Virus record (IMG/VR): IMGVR_UViG_3300034072_000926
Span: 291,621 to 355,620 of that record
Length of the DNA stretch: 64,000 bases
From: a virus
Strand: one strand, 5' to 3'
Position numbers and translations under genes: made by a program
The notes under the pieces: model-generated
What the model was told of the DNA's origin: nothing
Database searches by the model: none
What the model saw: only the letters and a program-made list of their open reading frames with translations
In this document: positions 25,597-33,354 of the stretch, piece after piece
How positions within the stretch are numbered: the first letter of the stretch is position 1
How the letters are laid out: every line of letters begins with the position of its first letter

Positions 25597-26019
25597 ATGA
25601 AGATCATCACACCCACCGTCGTTTCCATTTCTGGCACGGGCGAAATCCATACTAATCACACCTTTTGGATTGAAAACGACGATGGTAGTCGTTTTTCTGT
25701 GGATATTCCAAATCACCCTGCAATCATAGAGCAATTTGTATGGCTGAGTGACAATGACTGTCTTCGTCATCTGAAATCAGTATCGCCTGTTCTTCAAACC
25801 AATAACTATGAAATTCAACATGCGATAGATCATAATACTATGATTGATGAGCATTTTTATCTAGCAAAATCATATAAATCCAAGACTAGTCCTTTTGATC
25901 TACTCAGCCCATATGGTAATAGGGTGGAAATCCCTTCCCCGACTTGGGAAGTCCTTTGGTCATTCTGGTCTAAGGAACATGCAATCCTATTCAAGATTGC
26001 AGTCGGTGGTTCGATTTGA
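25597..26019 (+). CDS. W-FKLW family protein, long member
   Basis: A 140-residue member. The ATG at 25597 is chosen; a GTG two codons earlier lies in a CCCAC/GTGGG inverted repeat. A first half with FVWLSDND is followed by an Ile/His-rich middle (IQHAIDHNTMIDEHFYL) and the end SKEHAILFKIAVGGSI. Confidence 0.75.
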   Translation: MKIITPTVVSISGTGEIHTNHTFWIENDDGSRFSVDIPNHPAIIEQFVWLSDNDCLRHLKSVSPVLQTNNYEIQHAIDHNTMIDEHFYLAKSYKSKTSPFDLLSPYGNRVEIPSPTWEVLWSFWSKEHAILFKIAVGGSI

Positions 26020-26408
26020 AAATCTTTCAATACAACACCATGTGGGTCCTTATAGGAGATAAGTCTTCTATCTGGCAACATGAAGGATCAGTTTCTCGAA
26101 AGCCTGAGCTTAAACCTGTCCTGGCCGAGTGGCTTCGTCTAGCATACCCTGATCAGTGGACGACTGTTAACACCTCTAAACGAGGTAAATTAATCTCTAG
26201 GAACATGAGAGTTCTGAGGGCTTTTAAGCTTCGCTGGGAAGACACGCCAGAGACGACTTTCAGAGCTATAGACACAAGTGCATTCTATGCACCATATATT
26301 CCCTTGCAGATGGTGTCTGCAAATCATCTTCCACCGCCCAAGTTCTTGACAAGATACGACTATTCCTATACCAGTCCTACAAGCCCGCTAAAGCCCGACA
26401 ATTCCTGA
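26016..26408 (+). CDS. W-FKLW family protein with C-terminal extension
   Basis: A 130-residue member from TTG 26016 (TTGA overlap). Motifs VLAEWLRLAYPDQW and MRVLRAFKLRWE end at residue 75; a 55-residue Pro/Tyr/Ser-rich tail follows (FYAPYIPL, PPPKFLTRYDYSY). The tail is unlike other members. Confidence 0.72.
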   Translation: MKIFQYNTMWVLIGDKSSIWQHEGSVSRKPELKPVLAEWLRLAYPDQWTTVNTSKRGKLISRNMRVLRAFKLRWEDTPETTFRAIDTSAFYAPYIPLQMVSANHLPPPKFLTRYDYSYTSPTSPLKPDNS

Positions 26409-26484
26409 GGGTGTCTGCGGTGCTAACAGGACTTATAGACGCTCATAGGGAGCCGTAGGGCATCTGAGGGTATAGGAAAGAGTT
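26409..26484 (+). other. 76-bp intergenic region resembling 2.5-kb intergenic DNA
   Basis: It contains TTATAGAC followed by AGCCGTAGGGCATCT, matching TTATAGAC and AGCCGCAGGGTATCT at about 2533-2560 in the same orientation. No ORF or clear promoter is visible. Confidence 0.4.
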
Positions 26485-26709
26485 ATGGCACTAGGTGATC
26501 GTTATTATAGCGTTGAAGTGCCAAGAGACAATGTCTTGGACGTTGACGGCGACTATTATCGTCCACAATATACTCTTCACCGCAAGGTAAAAGACTGGGC
26601 CGATGATTATGATATTGATCTCGACTGGTCCTTCGATGATCTCGGCAATGTCTGGTTCGAATTCGATAACCGCGGGGTAGCGGCTATCTTCCTCCTAAAC
26701 TGGGCTTGA
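26485..26709 (+). CDS. W-FKLW family small protein, acidic
   Basis: A 74-residue member, very Asp-rich (DVDGDYY, DDYDIDLDWSFDD). Motifs: VKDWADDYDID and NRGVAAIFLLNWA. An AGGAAAG ribosome site precedes ATG. Confidence 0.8.
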   Translation: MALGDRYYSVEVPRDNVLDVDGDYYRPQYTLHRKVKDWADDYDIDLDWSFDDLGNVWFEFDNRGVAAIFLLNWA

Positions 26710-26733
26710 CATCTAGGCATAATGCCTTAGTCT
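26706..26733 (+). promoter_or_regulatory. sigma70-like early promoter, leaderless
   Basis: TTGACA (26706-26711), 16-nt spacer, TAGTCT (26728-26733), then exactly 6 nt to ATG 26740. No ribosome site is present. Confidence 0.7.
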
Positions 26734-26739
26734 GCTGAT

Positions 26740-27069
26740 ATGAAATCCGCAGGCACTTATTTTGGATCACATCTACTGGTTCCCGGTCCGCCCCTAGCTG
26801 ATTGGGCTGCATCCACGTATGCCTTGATGCAGGATGACTTCGTTGAATGGCTGCGAGAAAACGTAGGCAATGGAGTTGCGGCTCCCCGAAAGAGCATGGA
26901 CGACTTCTCTGACTGGTTCTGGCTCGATAATCGGCGTTCAACTCTTGATACGGCTAAATGGCAGAAAAACGGCTTCGTGCTAGTCTTTCGAGACTCACGC
27001 AAAGCCGTTTTCACTAAGATGATATGGGGTGGACGAGACCACCCGTTCTTACTTGACGAGACCGGGTAG
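26740..27069 (+). CDS. W-FKLW family small protein with tail
   Basis: A 109-residue member: FVEWLRENVGNG and DSRKAVFTKMIWGG, followed by RDHPFLLDETG. The last 21 bp overlap the 3' end of the convergent peptidase gene. Confidence 0.78.
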   Translation: MKSAGTYFGSHLLVPGPPLADWAASTYALMQDDFVEWLRENVGNGVAAPRKSMDDFSDWFWLDNRRSTLDTAKWQKNGFVLVFRDSRKAVFTKMIWGGRDHPFLLDETG

Positions 27070-27489
27070 GTAACGTCCACCCTGCGGTGGCAAGGTCAGA
27101 ACCTGCTGGCGATTCGAGATGCCGGTCCTTAGGCCGAAACCAATGTGAACCCAACGACGTTTCTCATGAATGAGTTGGTCAAACTTCATACCAGCAGCAA
27201 TGAGCTTGGCGCAGATTTCGTATGGAGTGCCGAACTTAGGCGACACAAAGTCAACAGCAAAGCCGTATGAGTGAGCCGAAGTCGTTACACCACCGACTGC
27301 ACGATTAACAGCATCGCTCCTGTAGGCCGAGTTGATCTGAATTGGGGTGCCAAGAATCTGACGAACCTTCTCCATCTGTTGAGCAGTATAGTTTAAGTTC
27401 TGTAGAAGCTGACCAGTTGGGATATTGGGAATACCAGTCGAAGTGGTAGTCATTTCTGCAAGGGAGAAATGTGGTGTTAGCTGAGTCAT
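27049..27489 (-). CDS. M15-type D-Ala-D-Ala peptidase (endolysin-like)
   Basis: A 146-residue metallopeptidase of the Peptidase_M15_3 type. Zinc-site residues are visible: SAHSYGFAVD with H73 and D80, and WVHIG with H115; the upstream AYRSD is the usual substrate-side motif. These enzymes cut peptide crosslinks of peptidoglycan in the periplasm. There is no signal peptide or cell-wall-binding domain, so export would need a holin or it could be a virion-associated enzyme. It is the only minus-strand gene inside the plus-strand cassette. Ribosome site: AGGAGG 7 nt before ATG 27489. Confidence 0.9.
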   Translation of the reverse strand: MTQLTPHFSLAEMTTTSTGIPNIPTGQLLQNLNYTAQQMEKVRQILGTPIQINSAYRSDAVNRAVGGVTTSAHSYGFAVDFVSPKFGTPYEICAKLIAAGMKFDQLIHEKRRWVHIGFGLRTGISNRQQVLTLPPQGGRYLPGLVK

Positions 27490-27540
27490 AGTCGATCCTC
27501 CTTCACCCTACTTATCAGTAAATAGGAGGTGGAAAGTGAT

Positions 27541-27765
27541 TTGTTTTCTCCTTTATTCGATGAGCGTCCTTATCGAGTAACTTTGCCTCAGGTCATCCAC
27601 GCTCATCAGCATTATCAGGTTCGACTTTTTCTACTCGATCTCAAGTGGGAAGAATATCAGGACTGGATGATCTGTCCCTATACCTATACGGTTGCAGGAC
27701 AATATGAGGTGTGGTTTAAAGATATTGGCAAAGCCACCTACTTTAAGCTATCCTTTGTCCTATGA
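27541..27765 (+). CDS. W-FKLW family small protein
   Basis: A 74-residue member, probably from TTG 27541, 11 nt after AGGAGG; a GTG at 27529 is in frame but overlaps that site. Motifs: KWEEYQDWMICPY and IGKATYFKLSFVL. Confidence 0.72.
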   Translation: MFSPLFDERPYRVTLPQVIHAHQHYQVRLFLLDLKWEEYQDWMICPYTYTVAGQYEVWFKDIGKATYFKLSFVL

Positions 27766-27989
27766 CACACATGATAAGCTATCCTTTGATCTGTGATAAT
27801 GACATGGACTTCTGTGTCGAGTCATATAATCTCAAGAACGAAATAGCAGCCCACTTCGAAGTGCCTGCTCGTTTTGAGACTGAGCATTATGTGATCAAGT
27901 GCGGAAGGGAATATGACAAGTTCTACTTCGACGTTTATTTCCCAGATAAGGAAAAGGCTCTCATGTTCAAATTGGCATTTATCCGATGA
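27762..27989 (+). CDS. W-FKLW family small protein
   Basis: A 75-residue member (ATGA overlap) ending DKEKALMFKLAFIR. Trp of the helix motif is absent (LKNEIAAHFEVP). Confidence 0.8.
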   Translation: MTHMISYPLICDNDMDFCVESYNLKNEIAAHFEVPARFETEHYVIKCGREYDKFYFDVYFPDKEKALMFKLAFIR

Positions 27990-28231
27990 AGACCGTTCGC
28001 ATCTCTTATAACTATGAACCGCCTGAACATGACGATTTATTCGTCAGGGCACATCTTGTTGAACAAGCAGACAAGAAGATCAGGATCATTACGAGGACGT
28101 TCGAGACGTTCACGGAAATGAAGCTAGACCCCGATAGTTACGAGGTCAGACTCGGGGACGAGTGTTTGGAGATTACCTTCACCAAGCTCTCTGATGCACT
28201 CTTGTTCAAGCTCACGTTTCGATCTGTGTAA
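27986..28231 (+). CDS. W-FKLW family small protein, last of plus cassette
   Basis: An 81-residue member ending KLSDALLFKLTFRSV; helix motif weak (FETFTEMKLDPD). Its last 108 bp overlap the 3' end of the convergent minus-strand paralog. Confidence 0.78.
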   Translation: MKTVRISYNYEPPEHDDLFVRAHLVEQADKKIRIITRTFETFTEMKLDPDSYEVRLGDECLEITFTKLSDALLFKLTFRSV

Positions 28232-28513
28232 CATCCAATATCGAGATTCATATTGGGCAACGAGTTCTTCTCGTTCAAGCGTGTCGAAGGCACGAATCAA
28301 GAGATCATGAAAGCAAGCCTTGAAATGAAGGGCGTATCGTCTTGGTAAGACGACGGTGTAGAACTCCTGCCCCTTACGCTCCGATTGGCTGACATGATAA
28401 TCCCAACCTTGCTCCAAGCCATACATGTCAAAAATCTTCTTAATCACGACATGAAAGGTTACCCCGCGTTTCGTGAAGTTCAGGAATGATTCGTTGACTT
28501 CTATGCCGATCAA
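28124..28513 (-). CDS. W-FKLW family protein with antisense-overlapping tail
   Basis: A 129-residue member, probably from TTG 28513 (TTGA overlap; preceding Gly-Gly codons as ribosome site). The domain ends at PRRYALHFKACFHDLL near residue 80, and a 49-residue helical tail (REELVAQYESRYWML) follows. About 35 codons of this tail are antisense to the plus-strand paralog. Confidence 0.7.
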   Translation of the reverse strand: MIGIEVNESFLNFTKRGVTFHVVIKKIFDMYGLEQGWDYHVSQSERKGQEFYTVVLPRRYALHFKACFHDLLIRAFDTLEREELVAQYESRYWMLHRSKRELEQECIRELGEGNLQTLVPESDLVTIGV

Positions 28514-28806
28514 TTGCCACCCCACAAGGTCTTGAAATAGACGGCGTGCTTTGGATCTCTGAACCAGAGCGTTAATGGATATTCATCCTCTTTGAGCATT
28601 TTGTCAAAGTCAATGGCCCAACCCCATGGATCTCCACTCTCGATGAAATCCTCATGGGTATTGTCAGACGACCACCAACGACATTCATCATCCTCGGGCA
28701 ATATGCCAGCGATCTTGATAAGATGTTCTCGAGCGTCTGGACGAAGCTCTATGACTGAACCCCAGATTGCCACCTTACCGGGTCGGAGTGAGAAACTATA
28801 GATCAT
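28510..28806 (-). CDS. W-FKLW family small protein
   Basis: A 98-residue member from ATG 28806 (TGATG overlap; an ATG two codons earlier is also open). Helix motif REHLIKIAGI, an Asp/Trp-rich middle (CRWWSSDNTHEDF), and the end DPKHAVYFKTLWGGN. Confidence 0.78.
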   Translation of the reverse strand: MIYSFSLRPGKVAIWGSVIELRPDAREHLIKIAGILPEDDECRWWSSDNTHEDFIESGDPWGWAIDFDKMLKEDEYPLTLWFRDPKHAVYFKTLWGGN

Positions 28807-29183
28807 CACCATGTCAATTTGAAATGAACTGCCTCCATCTTGTTCAGGAAACCAACGAACCAGCCAAGCTCGTCATTCTGTTGATCACGATAGAACGCAT
28901 ACTGGTAGCCGTTTGCTGTAATCCAGTCGTGGATTGGACGAATCAGGCGATAGTTCAATCCACCCGCTTTGAAGGTAACATAGTCCTTTTCTACTACCTG
29001 TGATAATCCATCTTTGATCCAAGGAACCATTTCGATATTCAGAGGTTCAGGTGGCATACTGCTACGTCGAATAAGACTGATATGGTCGTCAAAATTGGCA
29101 ACTTTTACCCAATAGATCACAGGGAAACGACAGCCGATCCCGTCTTTTGTCTTATAGGTAATTGGAGCCGTGATATCTTTCAT
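28806..29183 (-). CDS. W-FKLW family small protein
   Basis: A 125-residue member. ATG 29183 is chosen because a promoter lies exactly 6 nt upstream of it, making the TTG at 29210 unlikely to be transcribed. Motifs: PIHDWITANGYQY and NKMEAVHFKLTW. Confidence 0.78.
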   Translation of the reverse strand: MKDITAPITYKTKDGIGCRFPVIYWVKVANFDDHISLIRRSSMPPEPLNIEMVPWIKDGLSQVVEKDYVTFKAGGLNYRLIRPIHDWITANGYQYAFYRDQQNDELGWFVGFLNKMEAVHFKLTW

Positions 29184-29189
29184 ACCACA

Positions 29190-29217
29190 TTCATACGACC
29201 TTTTACCCAAATGTCAA
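29190..29217 (-). promoter_or_regulatory. sigma70-like early promoter, leaderless
   Basis: On the minus strand TTGACA (29217-29212), 16-nt spacer, TATGAA (29195-29190), then 6 nt to ATG 29183. Confidence 0.65.
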
Positions 29218-29235
29218 CTTGAATAGCATCCCATT

Positions 29236-29481
29236 CTAGAGCCATGCTAGGACAAACCGCATAGAATCAATCCTGTTATGGATCCTAAGAAAGGTGTATT
29301 GACCACATCGTTCACTTAATTGGTATTGGACGCCATTTTCCTCAAACCAATGTTGTAGAGGCGGAGACAATAATATCTCATCTGGACCGAAGGCATTGAA
29401 GGGATGATTTCTAGGCCGTCTCATAAGTTCTGGGGCACCAAAGCCCCAGATGGGCAATTTTACACTAACACCTAGAGCCAT
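29236..29481 (-). CDS. W-FKLW family small protein
   Basis: An 81-residue member: LQHWFEENGVQY and NRIDSMRFVLAWL. It overlaps its upstream neighbour by 10 bp. Confidence 0.8.
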   Translation of the reverse strand: MALGVSVKLPIWGFGAPELMRRPRNHPFNAFGPDEILLSPPLQHWFEENGVQYQLSERCGQYTFLRIHNRIDSMRFVLAWL

Positions 29482-29753
29482 GATAGTTTGAACAACATAG
29501 CGGCATTTGCATCATCCTTATGGAATGCAATACCTGGAACAATACTGTAGCGATTAGGACGATAGTCCAAAATCTCGACGAAACTAGGTTCAGGTTCGAA
29601 GTTGCTCATTCGCAATTGGTTTTGATCGAACCATTCGACTCCCTCTGCGGAAATCCACATAGGCTGGGATGGATCCCAAAACGCATGACCCCATGGCAGA
29701 GGTATGAAATATGTCTGCATACGTTCTATATAGTAGATTCGGTAGTCAGCCAT
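29472..29753 (-). CDS. W-FKLW family small protein
   Basis: A 93-residue member: GVEWFDQNQLRM and DDANAAMLFKLSWL. It overlaps its upstream neighbour by 8 bp. Confidence 0.82.
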   Translation of the reverse strand: MADYRIYYIERMQTYFIPLPWGHAFWDPSQPMWISAEGVEWFDQNQLRMSNFEPEPSFVEILDYRPNRYSIVPGIAFHKDDANAAMLFKLSWL

Positions 29754-30051
29754 ATTTCAACTTCAAGAGAGTGGCTTCTGAATGATCCGAGAAGAAGAAA
29801 GCCAATCCACTTACCCTACTAGGTTTGCCATCGCCCCATACCCAATCATAGTAGGGTTCAATGCGAATCAGACTCTTGTAGGCTATGATCTCTTTGGAGA
29901 ACTCATCATTGGGCCATACCTCACCAATATGTCGTCCACCTGTTATAATAGATTCGAATCCCATTCTCGATTTCTGGACGATTTGCTTTGGCCGAAGATA
30001 GAGGTGTTCAAAGACCTCGCTACTTCGAGGTATCTTGACTTCGTATTCCAT
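29746..30051 (-). CDS. W-FKLW family small protein
   Basis: A 101-residue member from ATG 30051 (TGATG overlap). The end is DHSEATLLKLKYG; the helix motif lacks Trp (EIIAYKSLIRIEP), and a WVWGDGKP loop is present. Confidence 0.78.
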   Translation of the reverse strand: MEYEVKIPRSSEVFEHLYLRPKQIVQKSRMGFESIITGGRHIGEVWPNDEFSKEIIAYKSLIRIEPYYDWVWGDGKPSRVSGLAFFFSDHSEATLLKLKYG

Positions 30052-30413
30052 CACTTCCACGCGAGCTTGAACCGGAGAGCATCATCCATGTCAGTGAAGC
30101 GGAACTGAACACCTAGGGCACGATAGGGTTTCAGTTCTTCCGGATTCTCTAGAGTGAGATTACCAGGAATGAAAGCCTTCTCATCGCGATACTTGGGCCA
30201 GAGAAAATCGAAGCCATATTTGCCACGACAGTTATCAACTAGCCAAGAGGCCATCTCTGGGGAGATTGCCCAGAGCGCTTCGCCCCTAATACGGAAGAGA
30301 ATACTTTCTGCACCTTTACCAGCATCCCGACGAGTAAAGGGACCATCCTTGAATTCAAGGTTCACTCGAATCAAGCTAGGCGCAACCTCTTCCTTTTTCT
30401 TTCGCCACCACAT
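30051..30413 (-). CDS. W-FKLW family small protein
   Basis: A 120-residue member with a basic N-terminus (WWRKKKEE). Motifs: MASWLVDNCRGKY and DMDDALRFKLAWK. It has its own promoter and an AGAGG ribosome site. Confidence 0.82.
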   Translation of the reverse strand: MWWRKKKEEVAPSLIRVNLEFKDGPFTRRDAGKGAESILFRIRGEALWAISPEMASWLVDNCRGKYGFDFLWPKYRDEKAFIPGNLTLENPEELKPYRALGVQFRFTDMDDALRFKLAWK

Positions 30414-30436
30414 ATTTGACCTCTTTTGTTACAAAA

Positions 30437-30465
30437 ATCATAACGCGGTTAACTCACAAGGTCAA
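30437..30465 (-). promoter_or_regulatory. sigma70-like promoter
   Basis: On the minus strand TTGACC (30465-30460), 17-nt spacer, TATGAT (30442-30437). It overlaps the stop of the upstream paralog and drives the gene starting at 30413. Confidence 0.7.
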
Positions 30466-30743
30466 GAATTACCGCCCCAAGTGAGCTTGAAAAGAACTGC
30501 GACCTTAGGATTCTTGATAGAAATCCTAACGATGCGCTTTGTCATGTATGTTCGAGGGATGCCCTCAACGAATGTGTCCACATAATAGTCACGACCTAGC
30601 TTCAATTCATGGTCTTTCAACCATGAACCAACAAACTTCTCCGCAAGAGCACGTCGCTCATTTGCGGTCAATTTGTCATACATCTGATTCATGCCATGGT
30701 CGAAGTCTCGATAAGCAACAACATCTGGTCGAACTTCTCTCAT
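30462..30743 (-). CDS. W-FKLW family small protein
   Basis: A 93-residue member from ATG 30743 (ATGA overlap): VGSWLKDHELKLG and NPKVAVLFKLTWGGNS. Gly-Gly is present although the next gene has its own promoter. Confidence 0.82.
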   Translation of the reverse strand: MREVRPDVVAYRDFDHGMNQMYDKLTANERRALAEKFVGSWLKDHELKLGRDYYVDTFVEGIPRTYMTKRIVRISIKNPKVAVLFKLTWGGNS

Positions 30744-30967
30744 GCCCACCTCATCTTAAACAACATCGCGGACTTTCGATCTAGGAAACGAAACGATATC
30801 TCCCACTCATCGACCGTCCGATTCAAAGTGCAGAAAGAGCGACTACAGGAGATGTTTGAATCACGCAACCAGGAAAAGATCTCCTTCCTGACTTGGATAC
30901 CGCGATTGCCTTTGTTGTCTTCCCACCAGCATCCAGCTTTAGAGAAAGGTATCATGATCTCAATCAT
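30740..30967 (-). CDS. W-FKLW family small protein
   Basis: A 75-residue member from ATG 30967: IFSWLRDSNISC and DRKSAMLFKMRWA. Confidence 0.82.
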   Translation of the reverse strand: MIEIMIPFSKAGCWWEDNKGNRGIQVRKEIFSWLRDSNISCSRSFCTLNRTVDEWEISFRFLDRKSAMLFKMRWA

Positions 30968-31257
30968 TCGCCGCCCCACGTGAGTTTGAACAACATAGCC
31001 TTATCCAAGTCCTCGATATCAACAGAGAACTTCTGAGTTTGTGGACTGTCATCCCACAGATACAAAAATCGATACTGGATATCATGGTCCGTCATCCATT
31101 GATGAACTTCGTCATTCAAGCCTACGATTGCGTTGATACTGTTCCATTCCTTAGACACCGGCTTGCCATTAAAGATCTGCGGGCCTCTAGGTAGAACAGG
31201 TTGATCACTGTTGAGAACAGTGAACTCGCAGATGGTATAACTGACATCGAAGATCAT
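30964..31257 (-). CDS. W-FKLW family small protein
   Basis: A 97-residue member: VHQWMTDHDIQY and DLDKAMLFKLTWGGE. TGGGGCGGC of its end sits just before the next ATGA. Confidence 0.85.
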   Translation of the reverse strand: MIFDVSYTICEFTVLNSDQPVLPRGPQIFNGKPVSKEWNSINAIVGLNDEVHQWMTDHDIQYRFLYLWDDSPQTQKFSVDIEDLDKAMLFKLTWGGE

Positions 31258-31505
31258 ACGCCACCCCAGACAAGCTTGAACATCATAGCTTCCTCTTTGG
31301 TCAAGAAAGCAACCCGAGAATGTTTGAAAGGCATGTTATCGTCTGACATTATGATCTGAGGCCCAGCAAACTGAAAACGAGCATGATCATCACCAAGCTT
31401 CTGACAGTTCTCTTTGATCCACTGCGATACCTCAGTCTTGATTGGAGATGTCGTGGTCCTTGGATATTCGCAAATGTTACGATATGGAACTTCAACCCAG
31501 ATCAT
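31254..31505 (-). CDS. W-FKLW family small protein
   Basis: An 83-residue member: VSQWIKENCQKLG and TKEEAMMFKLVWGGV, coupled to the next gene by ATGA. Confidence 0.85.
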   Translation of the reverse strand: MIWVEVPYRNICEYPRTTTSPIKTEVSQWIKENCQKLGDDHARFQFAGPQIIMSDDNMPFKHSRVAFLTKEEAMMFKLVWGGV

Positions 31506-31732
31506 TGTCCACCCCAGACAAGCTTGAACAATAGAGCGACTTTGGGATCAGAGAGCGTCACGACACAATCTCGTCCATTAGTATGGAAATCATGATCCCA
31601 TCCACTAGGAGTGGCATGGACATCGAGCCACTGATAGAGCGCACTGTTGAACACCTCAACATTTCCCCAAGGGGATTCGTTGCAGCGTTCTAGCCGATAA
31701 GCCAAACTAGCAGGGATAACCACATTGGACAT
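31502..31732 (-). CDS. W-FKLW family small protein
   Basis: A 76-residue member: LYQWLDVHATPSGW and DPKVALLFKLVWGGQ. Confidence 0.85.
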   Translation of the reverse strand: MSNVVIPASLAYRLERCNESPWGNVEVFNSALYQWLDVHATPSGWDHDFHTNGRDCVVTLSDPKVALLFKLVWGGQ

Positions 31733-31741
31733 CTGGTTTGC

Positions 31742-31975
31742 TTAACACCACTTTATCTTAAAGTAAATGGCTTCCTTGCGAGCCGTAGAAGGAAATTCCA
31801 CATAGAAGGAACCATAGACTTGACCACGCGGGAGAAGCTTTACCTTGTGGAGACCTCGACTCTTGAGCCACTCGGTGATTTCAGGAATGAAGACATACCC
31901 TTCATCTAGAAAGATGGAATGCTTCCTAAAGCTGAACATGCCAACGTCGTATGAATTAACATCAATCCTATACAT
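31742..31975 (-). CDS. W-FKLW family small protein
   Basis: A 77-residue member from ATG 31975; two in-frame GTG codons precede it. Motifs: ITEWLKSRGLHK and RKEAIYFKIKWC. Confidence 0.8.
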   Translation of the reverse strand: MYRIDVNSYDVGMFSFRKHSIFLDEGYVFIPEITEWLKSRGLHKVKLLPRGQVYGSFYVEFPSTARKEAIYFKIKWC

Positions 31976-32354
31976 CACCACACCATAAAAGTTTGAAGAT
32001 CAAAGCGTCATTCTTGTTCGTGAAGGCAATCTCACGAGTAGAGGTTGCACGACGTAGAACTTCTTGGTCAATATTGGGCTGATTGTTCGTTTTGGCGACC
32101 CGAACTTCTCTGAATAGATTCTTTGTCTCTGTGCTCATGAAGATATCCTCCATGGCATGTTTGCGATTGATGACTTCATACCATCGTCCAACACAATTAG
32201 AGTCTAACCATTCCATAAGCGACTCGGATAAAGGAAAACCGTAGACGTGTGGACGATCATTACTAGCATGCCAACGAAGCACAATCTTTGGAAGCATTGG
32301 AGTACGATCAAATGCCTTCCGTATCCATCGGAGATCCACAAAGAACATTTCCAT
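31968..32354 (-). CDS. W-FKLW family protein, long member
   Basis: A 128-residue member from ATG 32354, which overlaps the upstream TAA; a 21-codon upstream extension is open but antisense to nothing useful and lacks a ribosome site. Motifs: LMEWLDSNCVGRW and NKNDALIFKLLWCGDV, with an inserted segment of about 40 residues. Confidence 0.78.
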   Translation of the reverse strand: MEMFFVDLRWIRKAFDRTPMLPKIVLRWHASNDRPHVYGFPLSESLMEWLDSNCVGRWYEVINRKHAMEDIFMSTETKNLFREVRVAKTNNQPNIDQEVLRRATSTREIAFTNKNDALIFKLLWCGDV

Positions 32355-32602
32355 TAGTGTATCCAAGCAAGAACGAAATGAATGAGACGAATCCGAGTCT
32401 TGAAACTGACATAACACCCGCCAGAGAACGGCTCATAGGAGATCAATCCCTTGAAATCATCTAACCACTCATAAGCATAGATGGAGACCTGTTTGTCATT
32501 AAGCCAGATTCCATATGGTCGTCGGTTGATCTTATGGTCAGCCTCTATGCGACTCTTCCGCCTTACCTGCTCACGCTTGATACCCTCTAACAAAGACGTC
32601 AT
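32354..32602 (-). CDS. W-FKLW family small protein
   Basis: An 82-residue member from ATG 32602 (ATGA overlap), basic N-terminus (KREQVRRKSRIE). Motifs: AYEWLDDFKGL and TRIRLIHFVLAWIH. Confidence 0.78.
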   Translation of the reverse strand: MTSLLEGIKREQVRRKSRIEADHKINRRPYGIWLNDKQVSIYAYEWLDDFKGLISYEPFSGGCYVSFKTRIRLIHFVLAWIH

Positions 32603-32874
32603 TTCCACCTCAATGCAAACTTGATCGCATCAACCCGATTCTCGAACGTATATCGAAATGCAACCAATTCACTCTTAACTGAAACCATCTGACGCCCAGA
32701 TGGATGAGAACCAGCAGGAGTCTTGATTATGTTCTGATCAATACCACGAACAAAATCATAGATGTCCTCTTCCTCAAACCAATCCTGAAACATAGATATG
32801 ATTGTTCGCATATCTCCACGACCTACAACAGCACGTCGTATAGTAGGCGTATCAAGGACAACAGTGTAGGTCAT
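32599..32874 (-). CDS. W-FKLW family small protein
   Basis: A 91-residue member from ATG 32874 (TGATG overlap): MFQDWFEEEDIYDF and NRVDAIKFALRWK. Confidence 0.82.
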   Translation of the reverse strand: MTYTVVLDTPTIRRAVVGRGDMRTIISMFQDWFEEEDIYDFVRGIDQNIIKTPAGSHPSGRQMVSVKSELVAFRYTFENRVDAIKFALRWK

Positions 32875-33116
32875 CACCAATTCAACCTGAATAGTAGGGC
32901 ATCCTCACGATCATCAAAACAGAATCGAACACCCATATTGATAAAACGAGCACATTTCCTATCAAAGATGGTCCAACTATGAACAGAGTAGGCCGCCCGA
33001 CTATGGTCCACTAACCATATCTCAACCTCTTTCCTCAAATGAGGAATAGGAACACCGTGGAGGACGAGTTCCTCCATGACAGACGTATTGGTCCAGGGGA
33101 TCTTAACCTCTATCAT
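32874..33116 (-). CDS. W-FKLW family small protein
   Basis: An 80-residue member. ATG 33116 (MIEVKIP) is chosen; the open frame extends 39 codons further but that part overlaps the upstream paralog. Motifs: VEIWLVDHSRAAY and DREDALLFRLNW. Confidence 0.8.
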   Translation of the reverse strand: MIEVKIPWTNTSVMEELVLHGVPIPHLRKEVEIWLVDHSRAAYSVHSWTIFDRKCARFINMGVRFCFDDREDALLFRLNW

Positions 33117-33354
33117 ACGTCCCCCACAAAAGCTTGAACAACATTGCGTGATTCCGATCCTCAAAATGAAAGGTGGTCGATTCACGACGAACCCGCCCAT
33201 AAGCATTCTGCTTATGGCAATCAGTAACCTCATATGGAAACTGACTTTCCGCTAACCATTCCCGAAGGTCAGTCCACCACTCTCTATAGCGCATCATATA
33301 CTCAGCACGACCACCAAAAGGATAAGGATTCATGACTACAACCTGGTAACTCAT
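33103..33354 (-). CDS. W-FKLW family small protein
   Basis: An 83-residue member from ATG 33354 (ATGA overlap): LREWLAESQFPY and DRNHAMLFKLLWGTYDRG. Confidence 0.83.
   Translation of the reverse strand: MSYQVVVMNPYPFGGRAEYMMRYREWWTDLREWLAESQFPYEVTDCHKQNAYGRVRRESTTFHFEDRNHAMLFKLLWGTYDRG

Noticed and set aside
27027-27044. GGGTGG/CCACCC hairpin as terminator for the M15 peptidase
   Set aside because: The stem is only 6 bp, lies within the coding end of the opposite gene and has no U-tract.
27517-27524. late box AGTAAATA before the 27541 paralog
   Set aside because: It overlaps the AGGAGG ribosome site, so a transcript from it would lack that site; probably coincidental.
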